A stretch of 64,000 nt of DNA, from contig NC_134572.1 in NCBI RefSeq assembly GCF_050947875.1, positions 115,226,709-115,290,708 of the forward strand. Reading direction: 5' to 3'. A program made the position numbers and the translations under genes. The notes below the pieces were generated by a model. It made no database searches. It was not told the origin of the DNA and saw nothing but the letters and a program-made list of their open reading frames with translations. The first letter of the stretch is position 1. Every line of letters begins with the position of its first letter. The stretch is from Dermacentor variabilis. Taxonomy: Eukaryota > Arthropoda > Arachnida > Ixodida > Ixodidae. Below, piece after piece: positions 31,862 to 43,582 of the stretch.

Positions 31862-33462
31862 CTCGGTGCCTTTCTATAAACTTGCTTCTGGAAACCAGAT
31901 CGGGCCAGTGTCTACACTGATAAAATTCGTTTAGGCAGAACACTGGCTCCTTCCGGGTGTTCACACGCCGGCTCTGTGTGGGTGACGCCTCTTCTTTTCC
32001 TCTGTGCCCGCACCAACGACCGATAGTACCAGGCGCTGCCTCGGCGCAGCTTGAGTGATTGAAGCACGGAGGAGGAAGGCGCTCTTTTCTTGAGCGGCCT
32101 AGCTTTCACTGCCTGTACTTGCTCGTTATCAGATCGACGGCGCGCCCTGCCCCAAAGTGCACTTTGGGCGAGCGCATCCGCTCTCACGTGGATTGCGGGT
32201 GTATCCCCCGAGGCTTCTGTGGTATGCTGGCGCTGCGCCTCACTTACTTTCGCAGCGTCCTTCCTGAAAACCTGGTTAGTTATGTTGCTATTACTGTAAT
32301 AAAAACGACAGTCTTCTCGAGGAAAATTCAGCATCTTTTGTACTTCCTCTTTCCCATGAGAGCGTAACTTTTTCGCTGTAAAACAGTTACAGTTGAAAAA
32401 GAGGCACCGCCAGCAGCCTTACCAATTTAGTTTTTTCGTTTTCTTTTTCTACATGATGCACAACACAGGTTTGGCGCCTTTGGTGGAAAACGCTACTCAC
32501 CGTTAAATGGCTAAGAAAATGAAATAACAAATGTGGCGATAAACACTGAATACGCTCAGACAGCATTAACACAAACTTTTCCACACGAGTCCTGGAAGCC
32601 ACCTAAAGACATGTACAGTTGCGTTAGAAAATACACGTACTTCGAATTATCAAAGAACACGTACAAAAAGCTCACAGTTTCGCAAATGAGCGCAGAAAAC
32701 GCAAGTATAGACAGGGATTATGTTTATTGGTAGTATATAAGAAACGTCTTAAACCAACACGTTATTTTCTCTAAAACCTCGCTCTTGGCCATGGACCAAG
32801 TATTTTTATGTGACGCACAATGTAGCGCTGGATCAAATCAGTCTGTTGTACGGAAGCACACACAGAACGATGCCCAGAAGTCGCGTGTTATACCTGCAAG
32901 TGGTCGCAAGTGATTGCGAATTTCGCATCAACAGTGTGCGTACGTCTTGTAATGTAAATAACGCGTAGTACAAGACGAAGCCCTACCAATGGGTCGTCGC
33001 TGTAGTCTGCGTTTGCGACGTAACCTTCTCTTTGCAGTGTGCGCGATATCTTGTGCGTGCATTTTGCACTGTGCTCATTGTACCTGCTCATTGTATGGTG
33101 CTTAAAACATGTATATTCGGCACTATTCTGGAATATCTTTCCCTCTGTGTGCATCGGATAGCTGTAGATATTAAAGGTTTGTCAAAAACATAAAAAGAAA
33201 AAGAAACAAAGTGACGAAAGACAAAGCCGCCAGAAAAGCAGCACTTGTTTGGTCTTACGTCCGTGCTTTGTCTTCCGCTTGACTCTATGGTGTCTGAAAA
33301 GATTCCGAAACCAGCCTTTCTGGCTTTAAAGTATGCACATTAGTACACCTATAGACGGGCGATATAACACATTTATACGCACGTCATTGCGCTGAGGACT
33401 ACGGGATAGTCGACGCGCACGCGTTCGCATCGATATCTACAATGCGCGGCCATTGCTTGCAG

Positions 33463-33577
33463 GTCTTCTTTCGAGTGGAACCACCCGCCCTACGATGTTC
33501 CAAACCTATTCGCAAAGCCAGGCACGCCGTGTGACAATTACAACGGATACTGTGATGTATTCCAAAAGTGCCGCGAG
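33463..33577 (+). CDS. ADAM10: ADAM10 exon 8: membrane-proximal cysteine-rich end
   Basis: The acceptor 'attgcttgcag' ends at 33462 and donor GTGAGT starts at 33578. The first base completes Lys. The peptide SSFEWNHPPYDVPNLFAKPG is followed by TPCDNYNGYCDVFQKCRE, matching the family's PGSPCNDFRGYCDVFMRCR block. It ends phase 0. Confidence 0.96.
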
Positions 33578-33986
33578 GTGAGTTCGTCTGCTCTCTTGTC
33601 TTTTACTAGAAAACAGGAAAAGGTCAGCGTGAAATGTACCTTGCCAGAAAACACTTCTATGACTCATCTTAGTCGCATTTGGCAGAAATACAGGATCGTT
33701 AACGCAGAAAATGGGGCTAGTCGCAAATTCGACATTACCGGACATTTCCCGAGTGTTTAAGGCAAAAGAGAAAGGGAACTTGGAAGCGTAAATACACGTC
33801 TTCATCTGATGCTACTTGGAAGAACTTCAAACCGTGTGGTGACAGAAAAAGTACGGTCAGAACAGCTAGCTACCTGGCATTACTCATCACGCGTGCAAAA
33901 ACCGTGGCAGCAATGATAAAAAGAAATCTTATTTGACAGTACGACAGACTGGTGCTCACATAGCTATCAGCTTATTGTTTAACGAA

Positions 33987-34140
33987 GCCAGCCGCGATGG
34001 CTCTGTAGTCATGGCATTCGGCTGTTGAGTTCGAGGTCGCGGTTTCAGTTGCCGTCCACGGTTGCCGCAATGAAACGAAGGCCGAATACAAGAACACACG
34101 CGTACTGTGCCTTGGGTGCACGTAAAATAACCACAGGCAC
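33987..34140 (+). repeat. degenerate tRNA-derived SINE
   Basis: 'gccgcgatggctctgtagtc', 'gttgagttcgaggtcgcggt' and 'tgcacgtaaaataaccacagg' follow the SINE order (head, tRNA B-box region, body) with many changes. Confidence 0.5.
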
Positions 34141-34676
34141 TGGAAATGAGCCTGAATTGCCACCATCCCCCCTCTCTTCTGTTCCCATTCCCATTTCCAC
34201 TAAGGTGTCTCCCTAGCCAGTAAGTTACTTTTGTAGCAAACCTAATAATTGTCCTAGCGTATGTTTTTGATGTAAGAAAGACAAGAATGCATTTGTTAGT
34301 AACTGTGTCACATGTATCGCTTAGAAGTAAGGATGCGAAATTTGGAAGTGCAGTAATACGCCTAGCCCGAGGCTTTTGAACACGTAACAATGTAGTGTTG
34401 GACGCAGTTAAGCATTACACAGATGAGCTGCACCGGAGGAAATATTTCCTTGCGCTTTGTGAACAAATGAACTGATTCCTTCGCCCGAAAGTAAACTATA
34501 GTGCAAAATCCGCCGACACGCAGCTTGACGTTGTGGTCGATCTTCGCGCTACTAAATTAAATTGTGTACCGTCTCAAAGCTACAATCTGCTGGCTACCAA
34601 AGACGTCGTAGTGAGGGGTCGGGGACTATTTTTGACCACACGGGGTCACTTCACGTACTCAAGTAAAATTGGAGCA

Positions 34677-34795
34677 TGAATTATTTTGCACCCTTCTACT
34701 GAAATGCAGCCGCCATGTGCGGGAACTAACCCTACGACCTCGTGCTCAACAGCAGGTCGCCACAGTTCACTGAACTGTCGCCGTGGCTACTCCCA
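34677..34795 (-). repeat. 5' fragment of a Ruka-like SINE, minus strand
   Basis: 'gaaatgcagccgccatgtgc', 'cctacgacctcgtgctcaac' and 'tgtcgccgtggct' match the reverse complement of the head and early body of the intact copies. The 3' body is missing. Confidence 0.65.
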
Positions 34796-34941
34796 CGTTA
34801 TGACATTCACGCATGTAGCAGACGAAAACAACTGCTTGCTGGGACATCTCGCATAACTTGCAGCTTGCGACAATGACACGAGCAATTTCAGCAATGGCTA
34901 ATGCGGCCCTCTCCGCGACCATGATGCGGCCCACGTTGCAG

Positions 34942-35076
34942 GTGGACCCTTCGGGGCCTCTCGCCACCCTGCGCAAGCTCCTGCTGTCCACGGAAACCAT
35001 AGTTTCTCTCAGGCGCTGGATCTCCGATAACTGGTGGGGAGTCCTCCTTTTGGGGCTCTCCGTGCTCGTCTTTCTG
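34942..35076 (+). CDS. ADAM10: ADAM10 exon 9: stalk and transmembrane helix
   Basis: The acceptor 'acgttgcag' ends at 34941 and donor GTGAGT starts at 35077. It has 45 whole codons, phase 0. VDPSGPLATLRKLLLSTETI matches the family's juxtamembrane VDADGPLARLKK block. The helix NWWGVLLLGLSVLVFL is the start of the membrane span and continues as CVVV in exon 10. It anchors the protease with its catalytic domain outside the cell. Confidence 0.95.
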
Positions 35077-36090
35077 GTGAGTGCGCGGACCGATGGGCTG
35101 CTATTCATGTTCAAGGGCAGTTAAATGTGTGATGCACACTAGTTACAAGATGCCTGTGTCGCAGAAGTATGCAGTAACGTAAAACGGGAGCGTATTATGG
35201 CAAAGATTTCCTATGCTGAAAACCACAAGGTAGCGACTTTCTGCAAAACTTATTTGCCACATTCAGTTTCCCTGCGCTTCGAGTTGTCGATTAATTCGGC
35301 CCCGAGTTGGCGATATGTTCGCCATCTGGTTAGTTATGACGCTAGAACGACCGTCCTAAAATGCGTTGATCCCGGATTCGATCCCCGGACCATTAGGAAT
35401 TATTTCTCTTCATACGAAGCTTGCTTTCTGAGAACTCTGTATGGGTTTCCAGTTTAGCTTTGTGTTACAATCGCGTGGATTACCACAAATTCATAAGAAC
35501 GAAAAATAACGTTGTGAAGAAAACAATTAACCTTAATGCAAATAACCCTGATATTTTTGTGCAATGCCTAAAGGTAGTTACAACGCCATATCTAGCTATC
35601 GAGACCCACCAAGCTGTCAGACTCTGAAATGACCCGGTGCAGTGAAGAAGTCTAGCCGTACTCTAGACATAAGAGATTGTTTGTTTGGTTTGGTTTGCAT
35701 TGGTTGGCCTGCGTACTGTTATCATCCCAGATTTACCACAGGTCTTTCATGTGCTTATGTCGATTCGAAATAGCTTTTTCTGGTGATTAAAGGGCTCATT
35801 ACAATTTATTCATACTGGATCCGCTTAAACATCATGGTAGGGAGTGTTTGAATTGGTTGATTTAGCAACCTCTAACATTTGCACGATTGCCTAAAGAAAG
35901 TCAGGCGGCGTCCTATTAAGAATGAAGACTTGATTTTTCATGTACGATTTACAACTTTCTTTCTCTTTTTTTTAATTTAGGCCGGATTAACTTCCTTTGC
36001 TTCGCAATGTCGCCGCGGACACCGCTAAGGACACTGTGAAATAGAAGAGAAAGCTGGGCTTTGATGATAACATTTCGTGCCTTTTCTCAG
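35077..36090 (+). other. ADAM10 intron 9 (1.0 kb), GTGAGT...TCTCAG
   Basis: A weak tRNA-derived SINE fragment is possible near 35294-35405 ('gatcccggattcgatccccg'). The rest is A/T-rich with nothing recognisable. Confidence 0.7.
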
Positions 36091-36426
36091 TGCGTAGTGG
36101 TCAAGTTCTTCGGGCGCAAGACGGACCCGGTGAAGAGCGTGGCGGGAAGTGGCCCAGGTGCCAGCGCCGTGCCCGTCGCCTGCAACCCCGTGGTGCAGCC
36201 CGTTGTGGCCGCCAGCGGCGGCGGCCCGTTTCGCTCGAGCGCGAACCAGGCCGCGGCCAAGGCGATCATGGCCTCGAACACGCCGGGCATCGTGTCGACG
36301 GCGCTGGGGGCCCACTCGGCCCCCGCCACGGCCACCACGAGCAACTTCGTGAAGACGACGCTGTCGCTGCACCCTCACCCCGCCGCCCGCTCCTACCTGA
36401 GCCACGCCGGCAACGGTTGGGTCTGA
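36091..36426 (+). CDS. ADAM10: ADAM10 exon 10: end of membrane span and cytoplasmic tail, to TGA
   Basis: The acceptor 'ccttttctcag' ends at 36090. The frame is CVVVKFFGRKTDPVKSVAGSG and continues as an Ala/Pro/Ser/Thr-rich, low-complexity tail to TGA at 36424-36426 (111 residues). Third codon positions are almost all G or C. Tails of this family diverge quickly, so I rely on the membrane junction and phase rather than on tail similarity. The total over ten exons is 1587 bases, divisible by three. The frame continues open after the stop. Confidence 0.88.
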   Translation, partial: CVVVKFFGRKTDPVKSVAGSGPGASAVPVACNPVVQPVVAASGGGPFRSSANQAAAKAIMASNTPGIVSTALGAHSAPATATTSNFVKTTLSLHPHPAARSYLSHAGNGWV

Positions 36427-36699
36427 CCATCGAGCCGCCTCAGCGTAAGGGGCACCGCGACCAGCAGCTACAGGCACCACCACCCCTGCTGCGACCCCGC
36501 CTGCTACACGGTGTACGGGCTGCCGCAGGCCACACTTCGCAGGCCGGTCACAGCCGTGGCTGCCGCGACCACCGCGGTGCCGGCCGCGTGTCTGACGGCG
36601 ACCGCCAACGCCCCGACGAGTGCCAGTGCCGCCGCAGCTCCCGCCGTGGTGCCTTTATTTCAGGAGCCCTACGCGTACGGGTCGGACGCTTACTGGTGA
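36427..36699 (+). other. in-frame extension after the ADAM10 stop (90 codons plus TGA)
   Basis: This is the same frame as exon 10, read from the base after TGA 36424-36426 to TGA 36697-36699. Third positions remain almost all G/C through at least 36540. The peptide includes SSYRHHHPCCDPACYTVYG and ends EPYAYGSDAYW. The first stop is followed by C, a leaky context. Possibilities are programmed readthrough, a sequencing or allelic stop, or simple GC-rich 3' UTR that lacks stops by composition. It is not a confirmed coding region. Confidence 0.45.
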
Positions 36700-36899
36700 A
36701 GCCGGCGTCTGCTGGGAGAAAGGGTCGCCACTCCTCGGGGATCATTTGCACTTCACTTTGAAGAAGCGTGATCGATTTGGGCTGGGTCGGTGCATACTTT
36801 GGCGAAGAAACCGTGATTTCGAACAGCGCAGGAAGACCTGACACGCATGGTCGTTGACTATACCGTGTGAACCAGCTAACTTTAGTCGAGCCGTTCAAA

Positions 36900-37075
36900 A
36901 AAAGAAAAAGATTAAGAAACACGGTGGAAGATACAATGACAAAGCCTACCTTGTTCGGTCGTCAGAGGCTCGACGACCAAACACCGTAACTCTTAATATT
37001 ATATCCTGCACAGTGACTTGTAATTTTGTTTTTTCGTTGAACACCTTGGCTAACGTTAGCTTGGACACTCTATAT
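36900..37075. repeat. dispersed repeat shared with 48480-48650
   Basis: Shared blocks in the same order are 'gttcggtcgtcagaggc', 'cgacgacc', 'gcacagtg', 'ttttttcgttgaa', 'cttggctaacg' and 'ggacactct'. At the second site the repeat ends GGGACACTCTG followed by TA, like a mariner-type terminal repeat. Confidence 0.65.
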
Positions 37076-38059
37076 AGCAATAGTAATGTTTAGTAATGTT
37101 TGTTCGAAGTGGAAAGCTGCATATATGCGGGCATCATAAAGTATACAAGAGAGTAGGACACATGCGCGGATGGCTTGGGGATGCCCGCACATGTCTACTA
37201 TCTCTGCACTTTCAATAATCATTACAGTTGCTAGTCAGCTGTCATCTCCTCCTGCCCTGTTCTAAAGCATTGTTTCTTTGTTTACATAATCAACAGTGTC
37301 TGTCTGCAGAAGTGGCAGTACTGCCATCTAAATCGTCGCAGTTGCTTAGCATACAGTCATTCCAATCATACACCGAGGCAGTTTACTGCGTCCTCAGTAA
37401 AGCTCACTTACCCGCGTAGGCCTCAACTTGCTGGGTAACGTTAGATGGTTTTGTCAGTGCTAAATCGGACGATGACAAAAGCAGCGAGCTTGGGCCGTAT
37501 AACGTAAAACTATTCCAATATGTTTTTATTCCAATCTCCTGACGTCAAATTTGCGCAACCACCGATGCAAGCATCGAACGGTTACTCGCAGGGTTGTCTG
37601 AAGAAACCAATCAAATGCTCCCTCGTTCATAGGAGGACATTTTTGTTTGCTTGAAAAATGAATAACATTGCCTGCACTTAACGGCTTGTCTTATCTAATT
37701 GGCTCACAAGAGGCGAGGAGCATGCTCAAGTGGAGAGTGATTCGATGGGGCCGAGCCACTGCACTGAATATCGATAACCTGATGAAGAGGGTGGTCCCGG
37801 CGTCTGCGATTGGTCCGCTTTCTCTTACTTTGCTTGCGGTGGCTCGTCGACAATCGCAGCGGCATGCAACGGAAGCTTAAGAATGACGCTAAAACGGATT
37901 CTCAGCAAAGAAGAGTTGGCAGAGCGAGGTCGCAAACGTGCCGAAAGTTCTCGAAAACGTTACACGGCCACGCAAAAAGTTTTATTACACGCAAATAAGC
38001 CCATGCTCTCCAGCAGGGGCGAGTAGCCAGTGCCGGAGCGATCGGTGGCAGCCATCTTT

Positions 38060-38455
38060 TATTCGTTTCGGAACGGGCCAGCCTGCCGCTATTCAGAAGA
38101 AAATTCAGTTTTGTTCGGCATAATAATGCATCTTTAACGCGTACGCGTCACTTTGACGCGGTAAGTTTTTGCGGTTTTGTGACATCGCGTGAGAGGCAGG
38201 TGAAGTGGGTGCAGCCCGAAAACTTTTGACCAATAGCCGAGGGCTAATGGCAAAGAGGCATCGAATCAGAAATAACTATTTTTGTTTTGTTCGGTCAAAT
38301 TATGCATTATCATTGTGCACACGTCATATCAGATGGGGAGCTATGGCGGTTTTCGTGACGTCGGGTGGCAGACAGGTGAAGTGGGGGTGGTCCCAAAAAG
38401 TTTTTGACCAATCGCGGTAGGCTGATTGCCGAATTGGACTATAAAAGTTATGAAT
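38060..38455. repeat. divergent tandem duplication, two units of about 190 bp
   Basis: Both units contain in order 'ttttgttcgg', an 'ataatgcat'-like block, a 'gcggtttt.gtgac' block, 'gcaggtgaagtggg', and 'ttttgaccaat.g'. Unit one spans about 38080-38255 and unit two about 38265-38455. Divergence is substantial. Confidence 0.6.
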
Positions 38456-40522
38456 AGTATTACGTTATAGCGCCCCTTGTCTCCTTACTTCTGTCCTCAT
38501 CTTACGTGGGGTTGGCGAGACCGCTGAACTAACGCTGCTGGCGCGTCCACCAACCTACAATGGACAAAAACCGCACGCGACCTGTATGAAGGCAAGTCTT
38601 CTTAGTCGCAGCCATTCCACACACGTCGCTTCACACAAAGGTTTCACTCTACTAAGCGCCAGAATGAAACATTTCTAAATGTAGCAGTGTAGAGGGCCTC
38701 CGCAATGCCCGCTGCACAACGACGTTTCCGCAACTGTCGCTATTTTACATACGCTGGTACGATTGTTCCTGCGGGGAGCATGTCTCGAATTTGGGTGCCT
38801 TATAGTCTACGTGGCTTGGACCTTCAAGCAAACCCGAGCAATCATTTGTCCAGTAGTTCTGAAGCTTCCTTCTAAGACGCCGCTCCGAGACACACAAGTA
38901 CATGTTCACTTGATCTTACCCATTTCACGTTTATATGGATGAGGTCCTTCTGCATTGAGCTCTCGTATGGTCGGCCACGCCATTATACTTTATCTGTTTT
39001 GTGGCAGGCTGCTTCGGCCCACGGCTACATAGTTTACAGAAAAGGTGAAAAACCAGACTGTCGTAGGAATTGCTTCCAAAGAATTGGGTGGCCAGTGCCC
39101 AAGGAAAACGCTCCGCAAGAAGCGCAACACGAGAGGCACAAGCGACCTACTGCCAATGGCACGATAATTGTCACTTTGAGATGCAGTCCTCTTCAAAGAG
39201 TTTCATTGGCAGAGCTCTTTAAAAACCAAGAATTATCTGGAGTTGGCAGTTAAGGTGCTATATAGTGCCCTTTCCATAACCACGACAAAAAGAAAAGCTG
39301 CCCATGGCTCAGTATAGAAGGCCGGCAATCTTCAAGCTTAACACTGTTTTCATGCGTGCTCACTTCTCAGTAGTAGTGCTAGCATTGAAAATGGCCGATA
39401 TCTGTTTCTGTCCCCTCCGACATCAGGCACTTGCAGTTTATTTTGTCGCGGAATTGTACACGCCAATCAAGTGCAGCACCATACACTATCACCTGCTATA
39501 CTAATAAACATCGACTTAAGGCAAACTTGACTTTGCCAGAGGAAACAAATTTCATCTGTTTCGGAATGTCAGGTCATATTCGGTGAAGAGCAGTGAAGAA
39601 GTCTTTGTGAGAGAATGGCTGCCAGGTATCTGCGACTAGACATAATCCATTGCTGATGTGACGTTGCCCTGGACGGTATCGTGCAATGAACCCGAGGAGC
39701 TTGCACTATCTCCGAGCAGACGGGTTGGGTGATCACCAGAAGCAGTTTGGCTTTGAGCAGAGTGCTGGTCAGTGGCTTTCACCCATCGGCTGAACGCTTT
39801 TGCAGGGCTGTGCGTGGTGGAAGTGATTTGTCGAGTCGCCGGACGTCTGTTTCTGACATGGTCGTGGTGCTGCAACACAAGAACGTAGCGTCGCTTATCT
39901 TCTTGGCTGAATCGTGTGTGATAGGCCGCTTGTATAATGATGCCCATCTGCATGTTCAATAAGAAAGCCGCCCCTTGCGTTGAGGACGGCTCTGGAAAAA
40001 AAGGAATATGTCCCCCGAGAAATGTGCAACATGATGGACGCTCAACACTGTGGGGTACGTGAGCGAATGAACAGTTTGTGAACATAGCTATTTTCCCTTT
40101 TTTCAAGGCCACATGAACTTTCCGAGCGGAACTGTCTCGTCTTACACTGAGCTGTTTTAATGGACGCTTGAAAAAGCTGAAGATCGCCCTGTTTGTAAGG
40201 ATTGTTTCAGCACGTGTATTCGATGGCAGACGTAGTCAGGATCGTCCGAATCAAACGAGTTAAGCGACACGCAAATCGCGTAAGCAACTACCTCTATGGT
40301 GGAGGTGAGACACAGCAACCCAAAACACTGCGCGCCAGTGCTAATTAATGCGATACTTATCGTGTATTATTCATGACGGCGACAATTACCATGAGCATAA
40401 AATACTTACCGCCCAAATGATTGAAAGGGCAGCCCCATAACTTTAATGCGTAGAAAGAAGCGAAGGATTGTAATAAAATAGATATGAGGTAGGAATAACA
40501 ATGACGTCAGTTGCCTGAAGTG

Positions 40523-40735
40523 AATGACCCGTGGCGCTGCTCTGCTGAGATCGAGGTCGCGGCTTTCTTTCCGGCCGTGGCGACCGCAGTTCGATGGGGG
40601 CGAAATGCAAAAAAGAAAAAAAAAAAACGCTTGTGTATCTAAATTTGGGAGCACGTTACAGAAACCCAGGTGGTAAAAATTCGAAGTCCCACTGTACGGC
40701 GTGCCTCCTAATCTGATTGTCAAATTTTATTTAAA
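40523..40735 (+). repeat. degenerate Ruka-like SINE
   Basis: It retains 'ctgctgagatcgaggtcgcg', 'gatgggggcgaaatgcaaaa', 'atctaaatttgggagcacgt', 'acccaggtggtaaaaatt' and 'tacggcgtgcctcctaatc'. An expanded A run interrupts the body. Confidence 0.75.
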
Positions 40736-42693
40736 GCGAATATTTAATTTTTGCAGTAAACGACCGCCCACCCCTCCAAAATAAGAAAGAACAGAGGTAT
40801 AATACTGATCATAAGTCGTCATGATTAGAATTAAGGCGCTGAATCGGCGCTACGCAACGCGCACTGGTATTTGGTTCAGGCAACCCCGACTACTTACTCT
40901 GCCGAGTGCACACGTAAATGCCATTACAGTGCTCCTCTCAGTCATTGCCGCTGAAGAACAAAAATGTTCGTGTGCATGCGTTTTCAAAACGCCGTGTTTA
41001 TCGCTTCATGCCCATGTTTCACCCGTGTTAAAAAAAAAAAAGAAAATCCTAAAACCGAACTTCGATTCCGCCTCCGGTTGGCGGAACATTCCTTTACGAA
41101 CAAAAAAAAAAAAAGGACAAGAAATATACCGGTCCATGTAAAGACATAAATCTAAGCCTTTCCCGCTGCCCGGACATTCGCCACAGAGCTTACGTGCACT
41201 GTCAACTGCCAACCGCAGCTCATTCTCGTGAATGTGAAGTCTGTACGCACAACTACGGACATGCGATAAACGAAACTATTGCTTGTTACACCACCTTCAA
41301 CTCTAGTGGTTTTTATGAAGCTGGCCACAAACTGCAATTCGGCACGTTTCTTTGTGCTTACTCACGTGTCTTGTTCGTCACATGGAAGATTTGAAGCAAA
41401 ACCTGCAACTCAAACTCGGGTAAGTACGTAACTGGATCTGTTATAGTGGTGGCACAGGAGACTCGCATGAGCACCAGGTGCATGTTGTCGTCAGGCGTCG
41501 CTGCTTTCGGACCACCATTGTGCCAATTGGCTTGCTCCACCGCGTTTGTCATTTTTTTTTCTGTTTTTCTAACGTTCCTTCACTAAAATTCGACCTGCTG
41601 ACCTACAAGTGTGTACCGCTATGCAAGCAGTACGAAGCAAGAGCCTTCTGCCGAGACATGGAATTGCGCATGCGCATCCTTTCATGCTCGCGTGCCTTTA
41701 GTCAGCCCGCTCAAGGTCGATCCAAATAGGACGAAAAGCGGTTCAACACCAAATGCCACCAACCTCAGCAAGGGTGGTTATGGGAAAAGCGATTGAAGCG
41801 GGACTATGTGAGTTGGGAAGAAACATTAAGAAAAGCGGTTTATTTAATTTAAGCGAGCCACAAATTGATCCATTTAACGAAAATAAATGTCCTAACCAAT
41901 TTTCTACACGCGTCGCAAGGAAAGAAAATACAACTCTATTTTCCTCTGTCATTAACCATAATCACCTCTTTTTTTCAGCGCCGTTATAAAAGGTTGGCTC
42001 CGCTATCACTTGCAATGCAATGCAGGTATTGAAGCGTGCAGGAAGGCACGCTGGTAAAGTTCACCTGTTACAATACGTCCCCCTCACATGTGGTACTGCT
42101 TTGCTTATCAGCGATCGTCTGAATTGTGGTGGCGAGGGTAGTTTCATCGTTTCTTAACGTTTTTAGTCCGAAGTAGATGCTTACGACCGCCAGATAACTG
42201 TTTAGCTGTTTTCGTGCAGCTGCCTGTGCTGACGGGCTTGGCGTCGGACGATGTAACCAGTACGCTACACACTAACCTTTCGTCGGCCTGCGAAGAAACG
42301 ACATTCGTGCAGGCGTGCGATTTCGACATCCGTAAAGCGGACCTTGTGCGGCATCGATTTCCACCCTGAGAGCTTGAGACTCCGATCGAGTCGAACTGCG
42401 GGGCATCTGAAGATACAACTCTAATGACAGGCCACCAGAAACAAATTTCGCGCCTTTGAGAGCAAAGATGACGTCACTTCTGTTTTTACGGATATGGCGT
42501 CACATAATTTGTTCCTCCGCTGGAAGTGTTCCGTTGTCACACAGATGGCGCTAAGCTCCCTGAATCGCCGATGAACCGCCATGTTTTGAAGGTATGGGCT
42601 TCTATATATGCAAGCTTCGCTACCAGGTACATATACCTCGGACTGCTGTCGGAATCGCGATGATTGCGCAAGACTACGCTAGAATATCCCCCT

Positions 42694-42695
<2 letters not shown>

Positions 42696-42778
<83 letters not shown>
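42696..42778. repeat. (AT)n microsatellite
   Basis: About 41 uninterrupted AT units. Confidence 0.97.
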
Positions 42779-42780
<2 letters not shown>

Positions 42781-42865
42781 ATAAGGTCAACAAACAGACA
42801 CCCATGAAAACACAGGGGAAATTACTTGTACTTGCTGATTGAATTAAATAAATGATAAACTACAA

Positions 42866-42945
42866 GTTGCCGCAGATGGGAACAATCCCATGTCTACGCA
42901 TTACGTGTTCGATGCCTCGACCAATTGAGCTACCACGGCGTCGTT
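42866..42945 (-). repeat. tRNA-derived SINE head next to AT repeats
   Basis: On the minus strand 'gccgtggtagctcaattggt' is a near-ideal A-box/D-arm sequence, followed by 'cgaggcatcgaacacgtaat' and, after a gap, 'cccatctgcggcaa', whose CTGCGGC-like end can pair with the start. The B box is damaged. It is a different family from Ruka and is flanked on both sides by AT microsatellites. Confidence 0.6.
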
Positions 42946-42997
42946 TTCCCATCCACTTTCGGGTGTATGTACGCGTTACTACTAGAACTAATCCTGA

Positions 42998-43050
42998 TAT
43001 ATATATATATATATATATATAGATATATATATATATATATATATATATAG
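42998..43050. repeat. (AT)n microsatellite with one AGAT interruption
   Basis: About 25 AT units. Confidence 0.95.
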
Positions 43051-43436
43051 AAAGTACACACCTTGTTACGCACATCAAAGAACTTCAGACGGTGAAAATT
43101 TAATAGGCAGCCGATCCACCAATCAATGAAGCTTTCTGTGAACGCTGTCAGCGTTAACGCTCTCGAAAATCGCAGTGAAAAATAAGATTTTCGAGTTGCC
43201 CAATGTTGCTTCACAGCACCACAAAGCTCGGTGATTTCATTTTGTTTTTCAGGTAGGACAGGTTTTACGACAAAAAAAAAAACCAGCCTATTTCAGCACT
43301 GTCGTGTGCATTTTTACAAGCCATTACAGTAAATGTGGAGGCGCTACAATATGCTAACGCCGGCGATGAAGCAAGGCGAGCGCCGCTGTAGAACGCATGT
43401 GAATACAATGCGTTAGCGCGCCCGGAGTGATATTCC

Positions 43437-43582
43437 GGATGTTGTCAAATTTCGCCCATATTGTCAAATTCGCCGTCTTGTCCACCCTGATTGACCCAGA
43501 GGGCCGCTACGGTATCTCTGATTGGCTCAAAAATGCCGCCATTGTAGTATTTGGCAATACATGGCGGAATTCGACGATATCC
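43437..43582. mobile_element. short MITE (146 bp)
   Basis: The left arm 'ggatgttgtcaaatttcgcc' plus 'catattgtcaaat' is mirrored by the right arm 'atttggcaatacatggcgg' plus 'aattcgacgatatcc', with a few mismatches. No coding capacity. Confidence 0.6.

Larger units (their letters stand above)
33578..34941 (+). other. ADAM10 intron 8 (1.4 kb), GTGAGT...GTTGCAG
   Basis: It holds two decayed tRNA-derived SINEs, one plus (about 33987-34140) and one minus (about 34677-34795). I see nothing else in 33600-33980, 34150-34670 or 34800-34941. Confidence 0.8.
36700..42690. other. 3' flank of ADAM10 / intergenic, no gene recognised
   Basis: No polyadenylation signal can be assigned with confidence. It holds a dispersed repeat copy (about 36900-37075), a divergent tandem duplication (about 38060-38455) and a decayed SINE (about 40523-40735). 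Open frames at 38939-39253, 39304-39504 and 39636-40112 have no recognisable domain. The rest shows nothing definable. Confidence 0.65.

Noticed and set aside
36090..36761. 223-codon frame overlapping exon 10 in another register
   Set aside because: It is Arg/Gly/Pro-rich, as expected for the +2 frame of GC3-rich coding DNA. Third-position bias supports frame 1.
39636..40112. 158-codon minus-strand frame as a host gene
   Set aside because: No domain, no splice or codon-bias support, and composition like the flanks.
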